From CAVZRC01 sp963777695 (GTDB taxonomy: Bacteria; Planctomycetota; Planctomycetia; Isosphaerales; Isosphaeraceae), in the NCBI GenBank assembly GCA_963777695.1, contig CAVZRC010000003.1, positions 4,216,001 through 4,280,000 of the forward strand: DNA of 64,000 nt, read 5' to 3'. Position numbers and translations under genes: made by a program. Of this stretch, positions 26,621 through 35,577 are shown piece after piece (position 1 is the first letter of the stretch; every line of letters starts with the position of its first letter). Under the pieces are notes generated by a model. That model had not been told where the DNA came from. It made no database searches and saw nothing but the letters and a program-made list of their open reading frames with translations.

Positions 26621-26880
26621 GGGCGGATCGTCTCTCCTGCAAGTCCCTCGATCGCCTCGGCTCGCAAGGCGACCCAATCCTCCCGTGTCATCGGAGTGGC
26701 GGGGCCGCTCTCCAATGCCTCGCGAAATTTGGCTTCCAATTCACGTTTCGCCCTTCGCTTCTGGGCGTCGCGGATCAAAGCGCGGAGATACTCGCTGGCC
26801 GAGGCGTAGCCTTCCTGGGCCATCTCGGCTTCAACGAAGATCCTCATCTCGTCGGGAAGCGATATATTCATGGTCGTCAT
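26617..26880 (-). CDS. ParD-like ribbon-helix-helix antitoxin
   Basis: An 87-residue protein. MTTMNISLPDEMRIFVEAEM and YASASEYLRALIRDAQKR form a ribbon-helix-helix DNA-binding domain typical of ParD/CC2985 antitoxins; the C-terminal acidic tail would wrap the toxin. AGGAGGG precedes the ATG. It should neutralise the adjacent toxin and autorepress the operon. Confidence 0.83.
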   Translation of the reverse strand: MTTMNISLPDEMRIFVEAEMAQEGYASASEYLRALIRDAQKRRAKRELEAKFREALESGPATPMTREDWVALRAEAIEGLAGETIRP

Positions 26881-27043
26881 CAGTCTGCCCTCCTGAAGAC
26901 CACTCTATGCTAGATGCGATTTTTTGCCAAGGAATCCCTACTGTTCTGCCCATCACCGGCCATTGACCCCTTCTGAAGGGCCTCTGGATGCTCCACGAAC
27001 GGGCCCTGGCCGGTGGAGAACTCCTGGACTCATTCGCCCCGTA

Positions 27044-27442
27044 TCAATCGGACCAACGCTCGCGTAATTCCTTCTGGAGTTCGACGTCGGTGGACGCCTG
27101 GGTCACTTCGTTCTCGGAATCGACCGGCCGCCAGCCGACCACGAAGGAGGCCGAGCTCGATTGGACCTCGGGTTCGACCGTCGTCTCCTGGCCCTCGGCG
27201 TAGATGTGATGCTGGCGGGCGAGGTCCCAGAAGCTGGGGAGACCCTCCGGATCGGACGACTCCGCGGCGTTGATCACCATCTCCACCCCGGCCGCCTCGC
27301 CCGCCTCGACGGCCACCGAGATCCGAGGGATACCTTGGTGATGCACCTCGATGCGACCGGGATCGAATCCCGCCTGGATCAGCCACCGTTGCGCCCGATC
27401 GAGGGTCTCAGGATGAGCGAATTCATGAGTAATGTATCGCAC
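27044..27442 (-). CDS. hypothetical protein (132 aa)
   Basis: A 132-residue soluble protein beginning at GTG 27442 (RYITHEFAHPETLDRAQRWL), with AAGGGAG ahead of the GTG; an ATG at 27460 is an alternative. The first 75 residues alternate helix and strand (PRISVAVEAGEAAGVEMVIN) and look like a small alpha/beta module. The second half is acidic and low in structure. No family recognised and no operon partner. Confidence 0.55.
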   Translation of the reverse strand: MRYITHEFAHPETLDRAQRWLIQAGFDPGRIEVHHQGIPRISVAVEAGEAAGVEMVINAAESSDPEGLPSFWDLARQHHIYAEGQETTVEPEVQSSSASFVVGWRPVDSENEVTQASTDVELQKELRERWSD

Positions 27443-27703
27443 GAACAAGTCTCCCTTCATGGACTGGATCAGTTTGGGCGAACCGCACCGAACTCGACCG
27501 AAACGGATTTCCGATTCCACATCTCGGATTCCGAGAACGGAAGGACCATCAGCACTCCGAATCTGGAATGAGGACTTCGCGATCGGGTGCCCGCAGTTGG
27601 AAATCCGATCGCGGCGCGGCCGCGTGAGCCTCTCGCATGCATCATACGCGCCGCCGATCGGGAAAGTCATCGTCCTCCGAATTCCGCGGCTCATTGCGGG
27701 AAA

Positions 27704-28177
27704 TCACGGGGACTTCGTGTTCGGGGCGCCGCCACCCGTCGGCGAGACCGATTGCCGGACCGGTTGGCTCGACTGGATCGTCCGGGCCGTCTGCGGAGTC
27801 GGAGCCGCCTTGGACATCAGGCTCTCCACCCCCATCGTCGCCAGGCCGGTGACGAGCAGCATCGTCGCCAGCCCGATGCCCAGGGCATGCCAGGGGTGGA
27901 ACTGGAAGATCAGGGTGAAGACCCCGAACCAGACCAGGCCCTGGAGCACGGTCCAGATGATGTTGTCGGTGAACATCGACGCGTAGGAAGCCGGCACGCC
28001 ATAGTGTCTCAAGGTCGTCAGGAGGATGGCGATCAACAACGAGCCGCCGAACACCTTGAAGCCGGCGTGCGGCGTGATCTCGTCGTAGAGCTGATCGTGG
28101 CCGACCTCGACCACGACGAAGCACGCCACGAAGAAGACCAGCCAGTAGATCAGGAGGACCCAGATGAATGTCGCCAT
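27704..28177 (-). CDS. small multi-pass membrane protein
   Basis: A 157-residue protein with four predicted membrane helices: FIWVLLIYWLVFFVACFVVV, KVFGGSLLIAILLTTL, IIWTVLQGLVWFGVFTLIF and ALGIGLATMLLVTGLATMG. The C-terminal 40 residues are hydrophilic and Pro/Ser/Thr-rich. No enzymatic motif is seen. Family not recognised. Confidence 0.65.
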   Translation of the reverse strand: MATFIWVLLIYWLVFFVACFVVVEVGHDQLYDEITPHAGFKVFGGSLLIAILLTTLRHYGVPASYASMFTDNIIWTVLQGLVWFGVFTLIFQFHPWHALGIGLATMLLVTGLATMGVESLMSKAAPTPQTARTIQSSQPVRQSVSPTGGGAPNTKSP

Positions 28178-28353
28178 CGCTGATTAACCGGTAAACGTGA
28201 AGGACGGGCGCCGATAGATCCCGATCGACCTACTGGTATCCTACTCTCCTCGGTGTCGACAAGCCACCAGTGCCTGGCGGTTTTCCGCCGATCTGATAAG
28301 ATAGCTAACGATTTTGAGCCCCGATTCGCGATCCGGCTCCAGGGAAGCGATCG

Positions 28354-29177
28354 ATGATTCGCATCAGTGCCTTCGCCGACGAGATCTCGCAAGACCCCCA
28401 CGAACAGCTCGATGTCCTGTCCCGACACGGCATCAAGTTCATCGAGTTTCGCGCCATCCACGGCACGAACGTCCTGGACCTGTCCGACGCCCAGCACGAC
28501 GAATTCCGGGGATTGCTCTCCGGCGCGGATTCGGGCTCAGCGCGATCGGCTCGCCGATCGGCAAGATCCGGATCACGGAGCCGTTCGACGAGCATCTCCA
28601 GCGGTTCGAGCGTGCGATGGACCTGGCGGATTTGTACCAGGCCCCGCGGATTCGGATCTTCAGCTTCTACATGCCGCCCGGCGACGACCCGGCTTCGCAT
28701 CGCGAGGCCGTGATCGGCCGGATGGCCGAGCTGGCCCGACGCGCGTCGGATCGCGGGATCGTCCTGTTCCTCGAGAATGAGAAGGGGATCTACGGCGATA
28801 CGGCGGCCCGCGTCGCCGACATCCTGGAGACCGTGAATTCTCCGTCGCTCCGGCACGCCTTCGACCCGGCGAATTACGTGGAAGTCCGGCAGCCGATCGA
28901 TGAGGCCTGGGCCAGGCTGCGCTACCTCGTCGCACACTTCCACGTGAAGGATTATGACGCGAAGACCGAACGCAACGTGCCGGCCGGTGCCGGCGACGGA
29001 CTGATCCCTCGACTGATCCAGGAAGCTGTGGACGGCGGCTACGAGGGCTTCTGCGTCCTCGAGCCGCACCTCGTCATCGCCGAGTTGTCCCATGGCTTCA
29101 CCGGCACGGAACGCTTCGCCGACGCCGTGGTCGCCCTCAAGGGCATCCTCGACGAGCGGAAGATCGCCTACGAGTAA
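28354..29177 (+). pseudogene. sugar phosphate isomerase/epimerase (TIM barrel), frameshifted
   Basis: A xylose-isomerase-like barrel, about 274 residues if repaired. Frame 1 gives MIRISAFADEISQDPHEQLD through DEFRGLLS. A base is lost near 28522-28525, after which the other frame reads RGFGLSAIGSPIGKIRIT and continues through FLENEKGIYGDTAARV, HAFDPANYVE and HFHVKDYDAKT, the metal-binding residues of the family, to the stop at 29177. The break is internal, and both halves align to the same fold. Substrate unknown; it lies just upstream of a second member of the same fold. Confidence 0.78.
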
Positions 29178-29216
29178 GATTCGCATCCCGTCCGAATGAC
29201 CATGGAGACGACATCG

Positions 29217-30170
29217 ATGAGTAGTTCGCAGTTCAATCGTCGGGTGTTCCTGGAAGGCGCGGTCGCCGGTGGGGCCATCCTGGGCCTCGGCACCCATGCA
29301 GCCCTGGCCGCCGTGCCGAAGGGCAAGCCCGCGGCGGGGAAGATCGGCGACTTCAAGATCTCGCTGGCCGAGTGGTCGCTGCACAAGGCGCTGAGGGCTC
29401 ACGAGATCGATAACCTCGACTTTCCCAAGATCGCCCGCGAGCGGTACGGCATCGAGGGCGTCGAGTTCGTCAACCAGTTCTTCAAGACCAAGGCCCACGA
29501 CTCGGAGTACCTCAAGGACTTGAAGACGCGGGCCAAGGACTTCGGTGTCACGTGCGTCCTGATCATGATCGACGACGAGGGCGACCTGAGCGCCATTGAC
29601 CGGAAGAAGCGGGACGAAGCGGTGGACAAGCACAAGAAGTGGGTTGACGCCGCCGCGGCGCTCGGATGTCACGCGATCCGGGTCAATACCGGGAATCATT
29701 ACAGCCCCACCGACGTCGAGGGCGTGGCCGAAGCTTGCGGCAAGCTGACCGAGTACGGCGAGAAGCATAACATCGAGATCATCTGCGAGAACCACGGCGG
29801 CCCGTCGAGCAACCCGGACGCCCTGCTGGCCCTCATGAAGGCCGTGAACAAGCCGACCTTCGGCACGCTGCCCGACTTCGGCAACTTCCCGAAGAACGGC
29901 GGGAAATACGCGATCGACGTCTATGACGCCATCGCCCGGATGATGCCCTATGCCAAGGGTGTCTCCGCCAAGAGCTACGATTTCGACGCGACGGGCAAGG
30001 AGACCAATCTCGACTACGCACGGATCATGAAGATCGTCACCGACGCCGACTATCACGGCTTCGTCGGGATCGAATACGAAGGGGGACGGCTCAGCGAGCA
30101 CGACGGCATCCTTGCCACCAAGAAGCTGCTGGAATCCTTGCGGGGCAGCACCTATCAGCCCGGCGCCTGA
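29217..30170 (+). CDS. Tat-exported sugar phosphate isomerase/epimerase family protein
   Basis: A 317-residue protein. The N-terminus SSSQFNRRVFLEGAVAGGAI contains a twin-arginine signal (NRRVFLEG) followed by a hydrophobic stretch ending at ALAA, so a folded protein is exported. The mature part is a xylose-isomerase-like barrel with metal ligands in CENHGGPSSNPD, TLPDFGNF and FVGIEYEGG. Starts at 29196 and 29202 are alternatives; 29217 has GGAG at a better distance. The tandem arrangement with the related gene at 28354 suggests use of the same sugar or polyol. Confidence 0.82.
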   Translation: MSSSQFNRRVFLEGAVAGGAILGLGTHAALAAVPKGKPAAGKIGDFKISLAEWSLHKALRAHEIDNLDFPKIARERYGIEGVEFVNQFFKTKAHDSEYLKDLKTRAKDFGVTCVLIMIDDEGDLSAIDRKKRDEAVDKHKKWVDAAAALGCHAIRVNTGNHYSPTDVEGVAEACGKLTEYGEKHNIEIICENHGGPSSNPDALLALMKAVNKPTFGTLPDFGNFPKNGGKYAIDVYDAIARMMPYAKGVSAKSYDFDATGKETNLDYARIMKIVTDADYHGFVGIEYEGGRLSEHDGILATKKLLESLRGSTYQPGA

Positions 30171-30401
30171 GTCATCGCGGATCCGCGGGGGCGTGGCGCT
30201 CTCCGACGACCACGACCCCCTCGATCCATCCGAAAAGCCCATCCTTGCCTCGTGACGATCGGCCTGCGGCGGGGTTGACCGCAATCGCGGTGCACCGTAT
30301 GGTATGCACCGAATCAGGACCGACCATCCCGCCCCGGGCGGGATGGGGACTCGTCTTTCCCAAGTCAAGCGCGGACAGGATGTTCGACCCAGGCGCGAGG
30401 G

Positions 30402-31358
30402 ATGGAGCCCTTGACGATCGACCGGACTCACATACTCGTCCTCAATTTCAACGGCCGAGGCTGGATCGAGGAATGTCTGCCGTCGATCCGGGAAGCGGCC
30501 GGGCGATCGAGCGTCCCTTGCGCCGTGTCGGTCGTGGACAACGGCTCGACCGATGGCTCGAGTGAATGGCTCCTTGACCGATGGCCGGGAGTCGGCTTGA
30601 TTCGCGAGGAGAACCTCGGGCTCGCCTCGTTCAACCGCGTGCTCACGCGGCTGGACGAGCCGGTCGTACTGCTCTTGAACAGCGACATCAAGCTCGATCG
30701 CGATTCCGTAGCCCCCCTGCTCCGGGCTTTCGAGGAGCACGATGACGCCCTGTTCTCCGCCCCGCTGTGCTGGACCTTCGACGGCCGCACGTATGAAGGG
30801 ATGCGGACGCGGGTCCGCATGCGATATGGGCTCGTGCAGGGGATGTGTCGCGTCCCCGGATTCGAAGCGGCCGTGAACCGGGCCGACCAGACGGCCGCGG
30901 CGGGCCCGGTGCTGGCCGTCGATCGCCGTCGGTTCCTGGAGCTCGGCGGCTACGACCCGATCTACTTCCCCGGCCGGATCGAGGACCTCGACCTGGGATT
31001 CCGCGGCTGGATGGCCGGCTATCGCGGATATTACGTCCCCGAGTCGATCGCCTATCACTGGGGCTTCGGCACGTTCGCCTCCGAGGTCGGCATGGCGCAA
31101 TCGCAACGGCTGGCCAGCCGCAATACCCTGATCTTCATGTGGAAGAACACGTCGGGAACCCGGTTGCTCGCCCATCTACTCTGGCTGCCGATTCGCCTCG
31201 GCGGCGCGATGTTGCGCGGCCGCCCGGGCTTTGTTCGAGCTTTCTTGGCGGCGGCGCAGCAGCTACGACCAATCCTGGCGATGCGCCGCAATCTGGCCGT
31301 GGGCCGCAGCGATTGGACCCGAAGGCAGGAGGCCTTCTACCGGCGGTTTTCTTGGTAG
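30402..31358 (+). CDS. glycosyltransferase family 2
   Basis: A 318-residue GT-A enzyme. HILVLNFNGRGWIEECLPSI opens the nucleotide-sugar fold; VDNGSTDGS and LLLNSDIKL supply the DxD-type site, and YFPGRIEDLDLGFRG carries the ED acceptor-side motif of rhamnosyl/galactofuranosyl-type GT2 enzymes (WbbL-like). There is a membrane-proximal C-terminus but no clear transmembrane helix. It stands at the head of the glycan operon. Confidence 0.85.
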   Translation: MEPLTIDRTHILVLNFNGRGWIEECLPSIREAAGRSSVPCAVSVVDNGSTDGSSEWLLDRWPGVGLIREENLGLASFNRVLTRLDEPVVLLLNSDIKLDRDSVAPLLRAFEEHDDALFSAPLCWTFDGRTYEGMRTRVRMRYGLVQGMCRVPGFEAAVNRADQTAAAGPVLAVDRRRFLELGGYDPIYFPGRIEDLDLGFRGWMAGYRGYYVPESIAYHWGFGTFASEVGMAQSQRLASRNTLIFMWKNTSGTRLLAHLLWLPIRLGGAMLRGRPGFVRAFLAAAQQLRPILAMRRNLAVGRSDWTRRQEAFYRRFSW

Positions 31359-31479
31359 GAGTTGTCAGTATTCAGATTTCGGCTTTCAGACTTCGGTGAA
31401 TCACTAGATCCACTGCACTCACCTCTGTGTTCCAAACTGAAAACTGAAAACCGAAAACTCATGAGCATGGAGGCGTTGG
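31359..31479. other. AT-rich spacer within the glycan gene run
   Basis: 120 bases of low-GC sequence with short direct repeats (CAGATTTCGGCTTTCAGACT; AAACTGAAAACTGAAAACCG) between the first glycosyltransferase and the CDP-alcohol phosphotransferase. It resembles the other low-GC insert-like segments at 3.75 and 7.2 kb. It may hold a promoter for the genes from 31480. Confidence 0.45.
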
Positions 31480-32539
31480 ATGTCTTTGAGGCCGATGCAC
31501 CTGGCGATTGATGCGCGACCGCGCGGGCCCCGCGGCCTGATTGCGGCCGAGGTGGTGCTCGGCCGTAGCATGCTCGGCCATGTGCTCGAACTGGCGACGG
31601 AGCTTGCATCCGAGGGCAATCCGGTGCAAGTTCATGCCAGACCCGAGGACCAGCGCGAGCTCCGCGAGCTGGCCGGCGATCGGTTCGGATCGGGCGTGGT
31701 CTTCTTCGAGCGGCTCGCCGCGGGCGGACGCGGTGGTCCTGCGGACCGACCGCTTCTACGATGAGGGACGCCTGGGCCGTCGGCTGCGTCGCGGCCGTTC
31801 GCCGGAATCGGCCGTGCTGTGGCGGCTCGACCGGCCCGAGGCGCTCTTCACCGCCGACGAGGAGCTGACCCGTCGCCTGACCTATCAGCCGATCGGGAAG
31901 TACTGGGCATTCCCGATGGCCGAGCGGCTCGCGGAATTCCTCCGCCCGAGCCCGATCCGCCCCAATGCCGTGACCTTGACCGCGGCCGTGCTGATGCTCG
32001 CCGCGGCCGGCCTGACCGCCGCCGGACTCTCAGGCTGGGCCGGTCGCACGGCCGTCGCGACGGCGATGGCCCTGGCCCTGGTCCTGGACACCGCCGACGG
32101 ACGGCTCGCCCGATTGCAGGGGACCCGCTCCGCGTTCGGCCGATGGCTCGACCAGTTCCTCGACGAGCTGGCCGACCTGGCCTTGCATGCCGCGATCGCC
32201 TGGTCGGCGTTCGCCCGCGACGGCCGGCCCGCCTGGCTGCTCCTCGGGATCATCTATGCCTCGGGGAAGTACCTCTTCCTCGTCCAGTCCACGCTCGGCG
32301 ACGAGCTCGAGCGGGCATCGAGCCTCCGAGGCCCCGACGATTCGGGCCGTCGCGTGCCCCGTCGCGCGCACGGGATCGCGGTCCTGATCCACCTGATCGG
32401 GCACGCCGACGTCCGCTGGCATCTCTGGATCCTCCTGGCCGCCGTCGGCAGGCTGGATGTCGCGCTCGTCGCATACGCGGTCTATTTCCCGGTCCGGACC
32501 CTGGCCGGTGCGGTGAGGAAGGGGGTCCGCTATGCATGA
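31480..32539 (+). pseudogene. CDP-alcohol phosphatidyltransferase with N-terminal extra domain, frameshifted
   Basis: About 352 residues if repaired. The C-terminal membrane domain holds the complete signature D-G-x2-A-R-x8-G-x3-D-x3-D (DTADGRLARLQGTRSAFG, then RWLDQFLDE), which transfers a phospho-alcohol group from a CDP-linked donor. Before it lies a domain of about 130 residues (MSLRPMHLAIDARPRGPRGL) that may be a degenerate nucleotidyltransferase, as in bifunctional inositol-phosphate enzymes. The frame breaks at about 31722-31724: one extra G in CGCGGGCGGAC separates FFERLAAG from ADAVVLRTDRF. GGAGG precedes the ATG at 31480. The next gene starts inside its last codons (8-base overlap). 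Confidence 0.8.
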
Positions 32540-33386
32540 GCGCCGACTCTCGGTCCTGGTCGTCGCCAAGGATGAGGAGCAGAACCTCGCCGATTGCCTC
32601 GCGGCCGCGCGTTGGGCCGACGAGCGGGTCGTGGTGGTGGACGCGAGCAGTTGCGACGCGACCCTCGCGATCGCCCGGCGCAATGCCGATGTCGTCCTGG
32701 TCCGCGAGTTCGACGATTTCGCCAGCCAGCGGAACGCGGGCCTCGCGGCGGCCTCGGGCGACTGGCTGCTGTCCGTCGACGCCGATGAGCGCGTGACGCC
32801 CGAGCTGGCGACCGAGGTCCGTCGCGTCATCGACGACACGGCCGCACCCTATCGCGGCTACCGCGTGCCGATCCGCAGCGAGGTCCTGGGCCGCCGCTTC
32901 GGCTTTTCCGGGACCCAGCACGATCTCCCGGTCCGCCTCTTCCGCCGCGATTCGGGGCGATGGATCGGCCTGGTACACGAAACGGTTGACCTCCGCGGCG
33001 TCGTCGGAACGCTGAGCGGACCGCTATCGCATCGGACGATCCCCACCATGAAGGTCTTCCTCGAGAAGATCAACAAGTACACGGCCCTCGAGGCCGAGGA
33101 GCTGGCCCGATCGGGGCGGGCCTATCGCACGACCGACCTGACGCTACGCCCGGCCTGGACCTTCCTCAAGCTTTACCTCTTCAAGCGAGGTTTCCGCGAT
33201 GGCGACGAAGGGTTCATGTTCTGCCTGTTCTCGGGCGTGTCGGCGGCGGTGCGGGCCTGGAAACACCGCGAGTTGACCATGGCGCGGGACAACTGCGACC
33301 CGATTCGTTATCCGTCTGGAGCGGGCTCGATCCTCGGGCCGTGCGCCGCGAGGGCGAATGCGACACTGGCCGGGAGGGCCTCATGA
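32532..33386 (+). CDS. glycosyltransferase family 2 (WaaE/KdtX-like)
   Basis: A 284-residue GT-A enzyme. LSVLVVAKDEEQNLADCL and VVVDASSCDAT open the fold; LLSVDADERVTPEL gives the DxD metal site, and the later HETVDL segment matches core-glycan glucosyltransferases of the WaaE/KdtX group. It overlaps the preceding gene by 8 bases and the following gene by 4 (ATGA), so it is translationally coupled. Probably adds a sugar to a lipid-linked acceptor at the cytoplasmic face. Confidence 0.86.
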   Translation: MHERRLSVLVVAKDEEQNLADCLAAARWADERVVVVDASSCDATLAIARRNADVVLVREFDDFASQRNAGLAAASGDWLLSVDADERVTPELATEVRRVIDDTAAPYRGYRVPIRSEVLGRRFGFSGTQHDLPVRLFRRDSGRWIGLVHETVDLRGVVGTLSGPLSHRTIPTMKVFLEKINKYTALEAEELARSGRAYRTTDLTLRPAWTFLKLYLFKRGFRDGDEGFMFCLFSGVSAAVRAWKHRELTMARDNCDPIRYPSGAGSILGPCAARANATLAGRAS

Positions 33387-34087
33387 TCGCCAGTTATGAA
33401 GCCGCCGTCGCGGCCCGCTTCGACGACCTGCATGGGCGGTTCAAGAGCGAGCTGCCCGCGGACGACCCGCGGTTGCTCGGTATCGCCGACAGCCTTCATC
33501 CGATCGACGGCCGTCGCGTCCTGGACCTGGGTTGCGGCAAGGGGCGGTTTGCCCGCGCGCTGGTCGATCGCGGGGCGCGCGTAGTCGGACTCGACGTCTC
33601 CCAGGCGATGCTCGCCGGGGCGGACGGATCCGCGATGGATCGCGTCCGCGGCTCGGCCCGCCGGCTGCCCTTCCGGCCGTCCAGCTTCGACGGCGTGATC
33701 GCCGTGGAGATCTTCGAACACCTGGCCCCGCGGGCCGTGGACGATGTCTGTGCCGAGGTGCGGCGCGTGCTCCGTCCGGGCGGGACGTTCGTCGTGGTCA
33801 ACAAGAACCTCTACTCGTTGAATGCGCAGCGTCCCTGGCTGCCGAGCGTGGCCGTGAAGTGGATCGACGAGCGGCGCGGCCGCTGGATGTATCCTCACGG
33901 GGGGCCGGTCCGCGAGCGATGGTTCCGGCCGGCCGGGCTGCGACATCGGCTGAGGCGATGGTTCGCCGAGGTCCGGATCGTCCACGTGCTCTCGCGACGC
34001 GAGGCCGGTCGATTTCCCTTCGAGCAGATCCCCGCGGCGCGACTGCTGGTCTTGTGGGCGGCCCGCGTACCAGGAGCGATCGCATGA
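33383..34087 (+). CDS. class I SAM-dependent methyltransferase
   Basis: A 234-residue protein with motif I VLDLGCGKGRFARAL, an acidic residue at VVGLDVSQAML and the post-motif stretch FDGVIAVEIFEHLAP, then LRPGGTFVVVNKN. The fold matches UbiE/COQ5-like small-molecule methyltransferases. The position inside the glycan operon (ATGA overlaps on both sides) points to methylation of a sugar or lipid intermediate. Confidence 0.85.
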   Translation: MIASYEAAVAARFDDLHGRFKSELPADDPRLLGIADSLHPIDGRRVLDLGCGKGRFARALVDRGARVVGLDVSQAMLAGADGSAMDRVRGSARRLPFRPSSFDGVIAVEIFEHLAPRAVDDVCAEVRRVLRPGGTFVVVNKNLYSLNAQRPWLPSVAVKWIDERRGRWMYPHGGPVRERWFRPAGLRHRLRRWFAEVRIVHVLSRREAGRFPFEQIPAARLLVLWAARVPGAIA

Positions 34088-35577
34088 AACACTACGCAAC
34101 GACCCCGGCATCGCTGCCGCTCCTGTTGTGGGAGACGCCCCCCGGCCTCGAGCTCATCCTCGCGCAGGAGGGCGTGCCGTTCGAGAGGGTCCGGGATGCC
34201 CGCCCGCTCGCATTCCGCGGCGGCCGGTTCGTCCTCTTCGACAGCCGCGCCACCGCCCGGGAATCGCTCATCGCGCTCCTGACTCCGGAACAGGTCGCGA
34301 TCGACGTCGACGTCCTGCGCCAGGGCGAGCCGTGCGATCCCTTCGCCGCGCTGGTGGACCGCCGCGCCGCGAGGGGCTCGTGGGACGTGGGCCCCTATCA
34401 ATTGAGCGAGCGGGTCGGCCGCCATCCCAAGGCGTGGATTCGACGCCGCATCGTCTCGCGGCTGCGCGAGGCCGTCACGCGGGCGGGCGGTGTCTGGATC
34501 CGCCTGGCGTCGTTCCCGTATCCCTACCGTTCCGCCTTCAGCTTCCGGGCCGACCTCGATGAGCCCGTGCCCGAGGATTACCACCGCTTCGCCGCCGCCC
34601 GGAGGCCCCTGGTCGACTGCTGCACGCATTTCGTCAGCACCCACGCCTACGCCCATCATCCCTCGGTCCTGAAGGATCTGAGGGACCACGACACCCAGTC
34701 GCACGGGCACTTCCACCACGTCTACCGCGAGCCGGAGGCCAACCGACGTAACCTGGAGCGCGCGCACCGCATCCTGCGGAGCTTCGGCTTCGAGCCGGGC
34801 GGCTTCGCCGGGCCGCATGGCCGATGGAGCCCCGACCTCGACGATGCCCTCGAGGATCTCGGCTACCTCTTCTCTTCCGACTTCCAGGTCGGCTACGACG
34901 ACCTGCCGTTCTATCCGTGGAAAGGGGACCGGTTCTCGCGGATCTTGCAGATCCCGGTCCACCCGGTCTGCGAGGGGCTGTTCCTCGAGGCCGGTGCCGA
35001 CGATCCCCGGATCATCGGCGAATACCTCGGTCGGGTCGTCGCCGCGCGGCTCGACGCGGGCGAGCTGGCGATCGCCTACGGTCATCCCGAACGACGGCTC
35101 GGCCGGATGCCCGAAGTCTTGAAGATCCTGTCCCGGGTGGTCGCCGACAGGCCGCTGGCCTGGCGGGCGACGTTCTCGGACCTGGCGCGATGGTGGCGAT
35201 GGCGCGGCGAACAGAAATGGATGGTGATCCCACGCCAGGATCAACGGCTCGACATCCACTTCGATGATTGGGACCGCGAATACGAGTTCGCCCTGGAGAT
35301 CCACCGCGGGGACTTCTACTGCGCCCTGCCGGTGACCGGCCCGCGGATGTCGCTGAGCCTCAACGGGCTCGCCTACCAGAGGCGCGTCGAGCTCGATCAG
35401 ATGTCCGATCCTCCGGAGATCGACCGCGGGTCGATCAGCCTGAAGCGCGCCGTCCAGGACGCGATCGACTGGGAGATGGTAACGCCCCTGGCGGAGATCC
35501 CCCGCTCGTCGCTGCCGAACCGCGTCAAGCGAGGCCTGCGATGGTGGAAGCTCAGGCGAGCGGGGGTGGCCCGATGA
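34084..35577 (+). CDS. polysaccharide deacetylase-like protein
   Basis: A 497-residue protein. The middle carries an NodB-like barrel: FSFRADLDEPVP (the acidic metal ligand pair), DTQSHGHFHHVYREP (two metal-binding His) and FAGPHGRWSPDLDDAL, the arginine motif. It differs from ordinary chitin deacetylases in having about 150 N-terminal residues and a C-terminal domain of about 130 residues with beta-rich sequence. No signal peptide is visible, so it may act in the cytoplasm on a lipid-linked sugar. ATGA overlaps connect it to its neighbours. Confidence 0.75.
   Translation: MKHYATTPASLPLLLWETPPGLELILAQEGVPFERVRDARPLAFRGGRFVLFDSRATARESLIALLTPEQVAIDVDVLRQGEPCDPFAALVDRRAARGSWDVGPYQLSERVGRHPKAWIRRRIVSRLREAVTRAGGVWIRLASFPYPYRSAFSFRADLDEPVPEDYHRFAAARRPLVDCCTHFVSTHAYAHHPSVLKDLRDHDTQSHGHFHHVYREPEANRRNLERAHRILRSFGFEPGGFAGPHGRWSPDLDDALEDLGYLFSSDFQVGYDDLPFYPWKGDRFSRILQIPVHPVCEGLFLEAGADDPRIIGEYLGRVVAARLDAGELAIAYGHPERRLGRMPEVLKILSRVVADRPLAWRATFSDLARWWRWRGEQKWMVIPRQDQRLDIHFDDWDREYEFALEIHRGDFYCALPVTGPRMSLSLNGLAYQRRVELDQMSDPPEIDRGSISLKRAVQDAIDWEMVTPLAEIPRSSLPNRVKRGLRWWKLRRAGVAR

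Noticed and set aside
28305..31175. 956-codon open frame on the minus strand
   Set aside because: It covers three well-supported plus-strand genes; the translation has no recognisable domain and is a GC-driven artefact.
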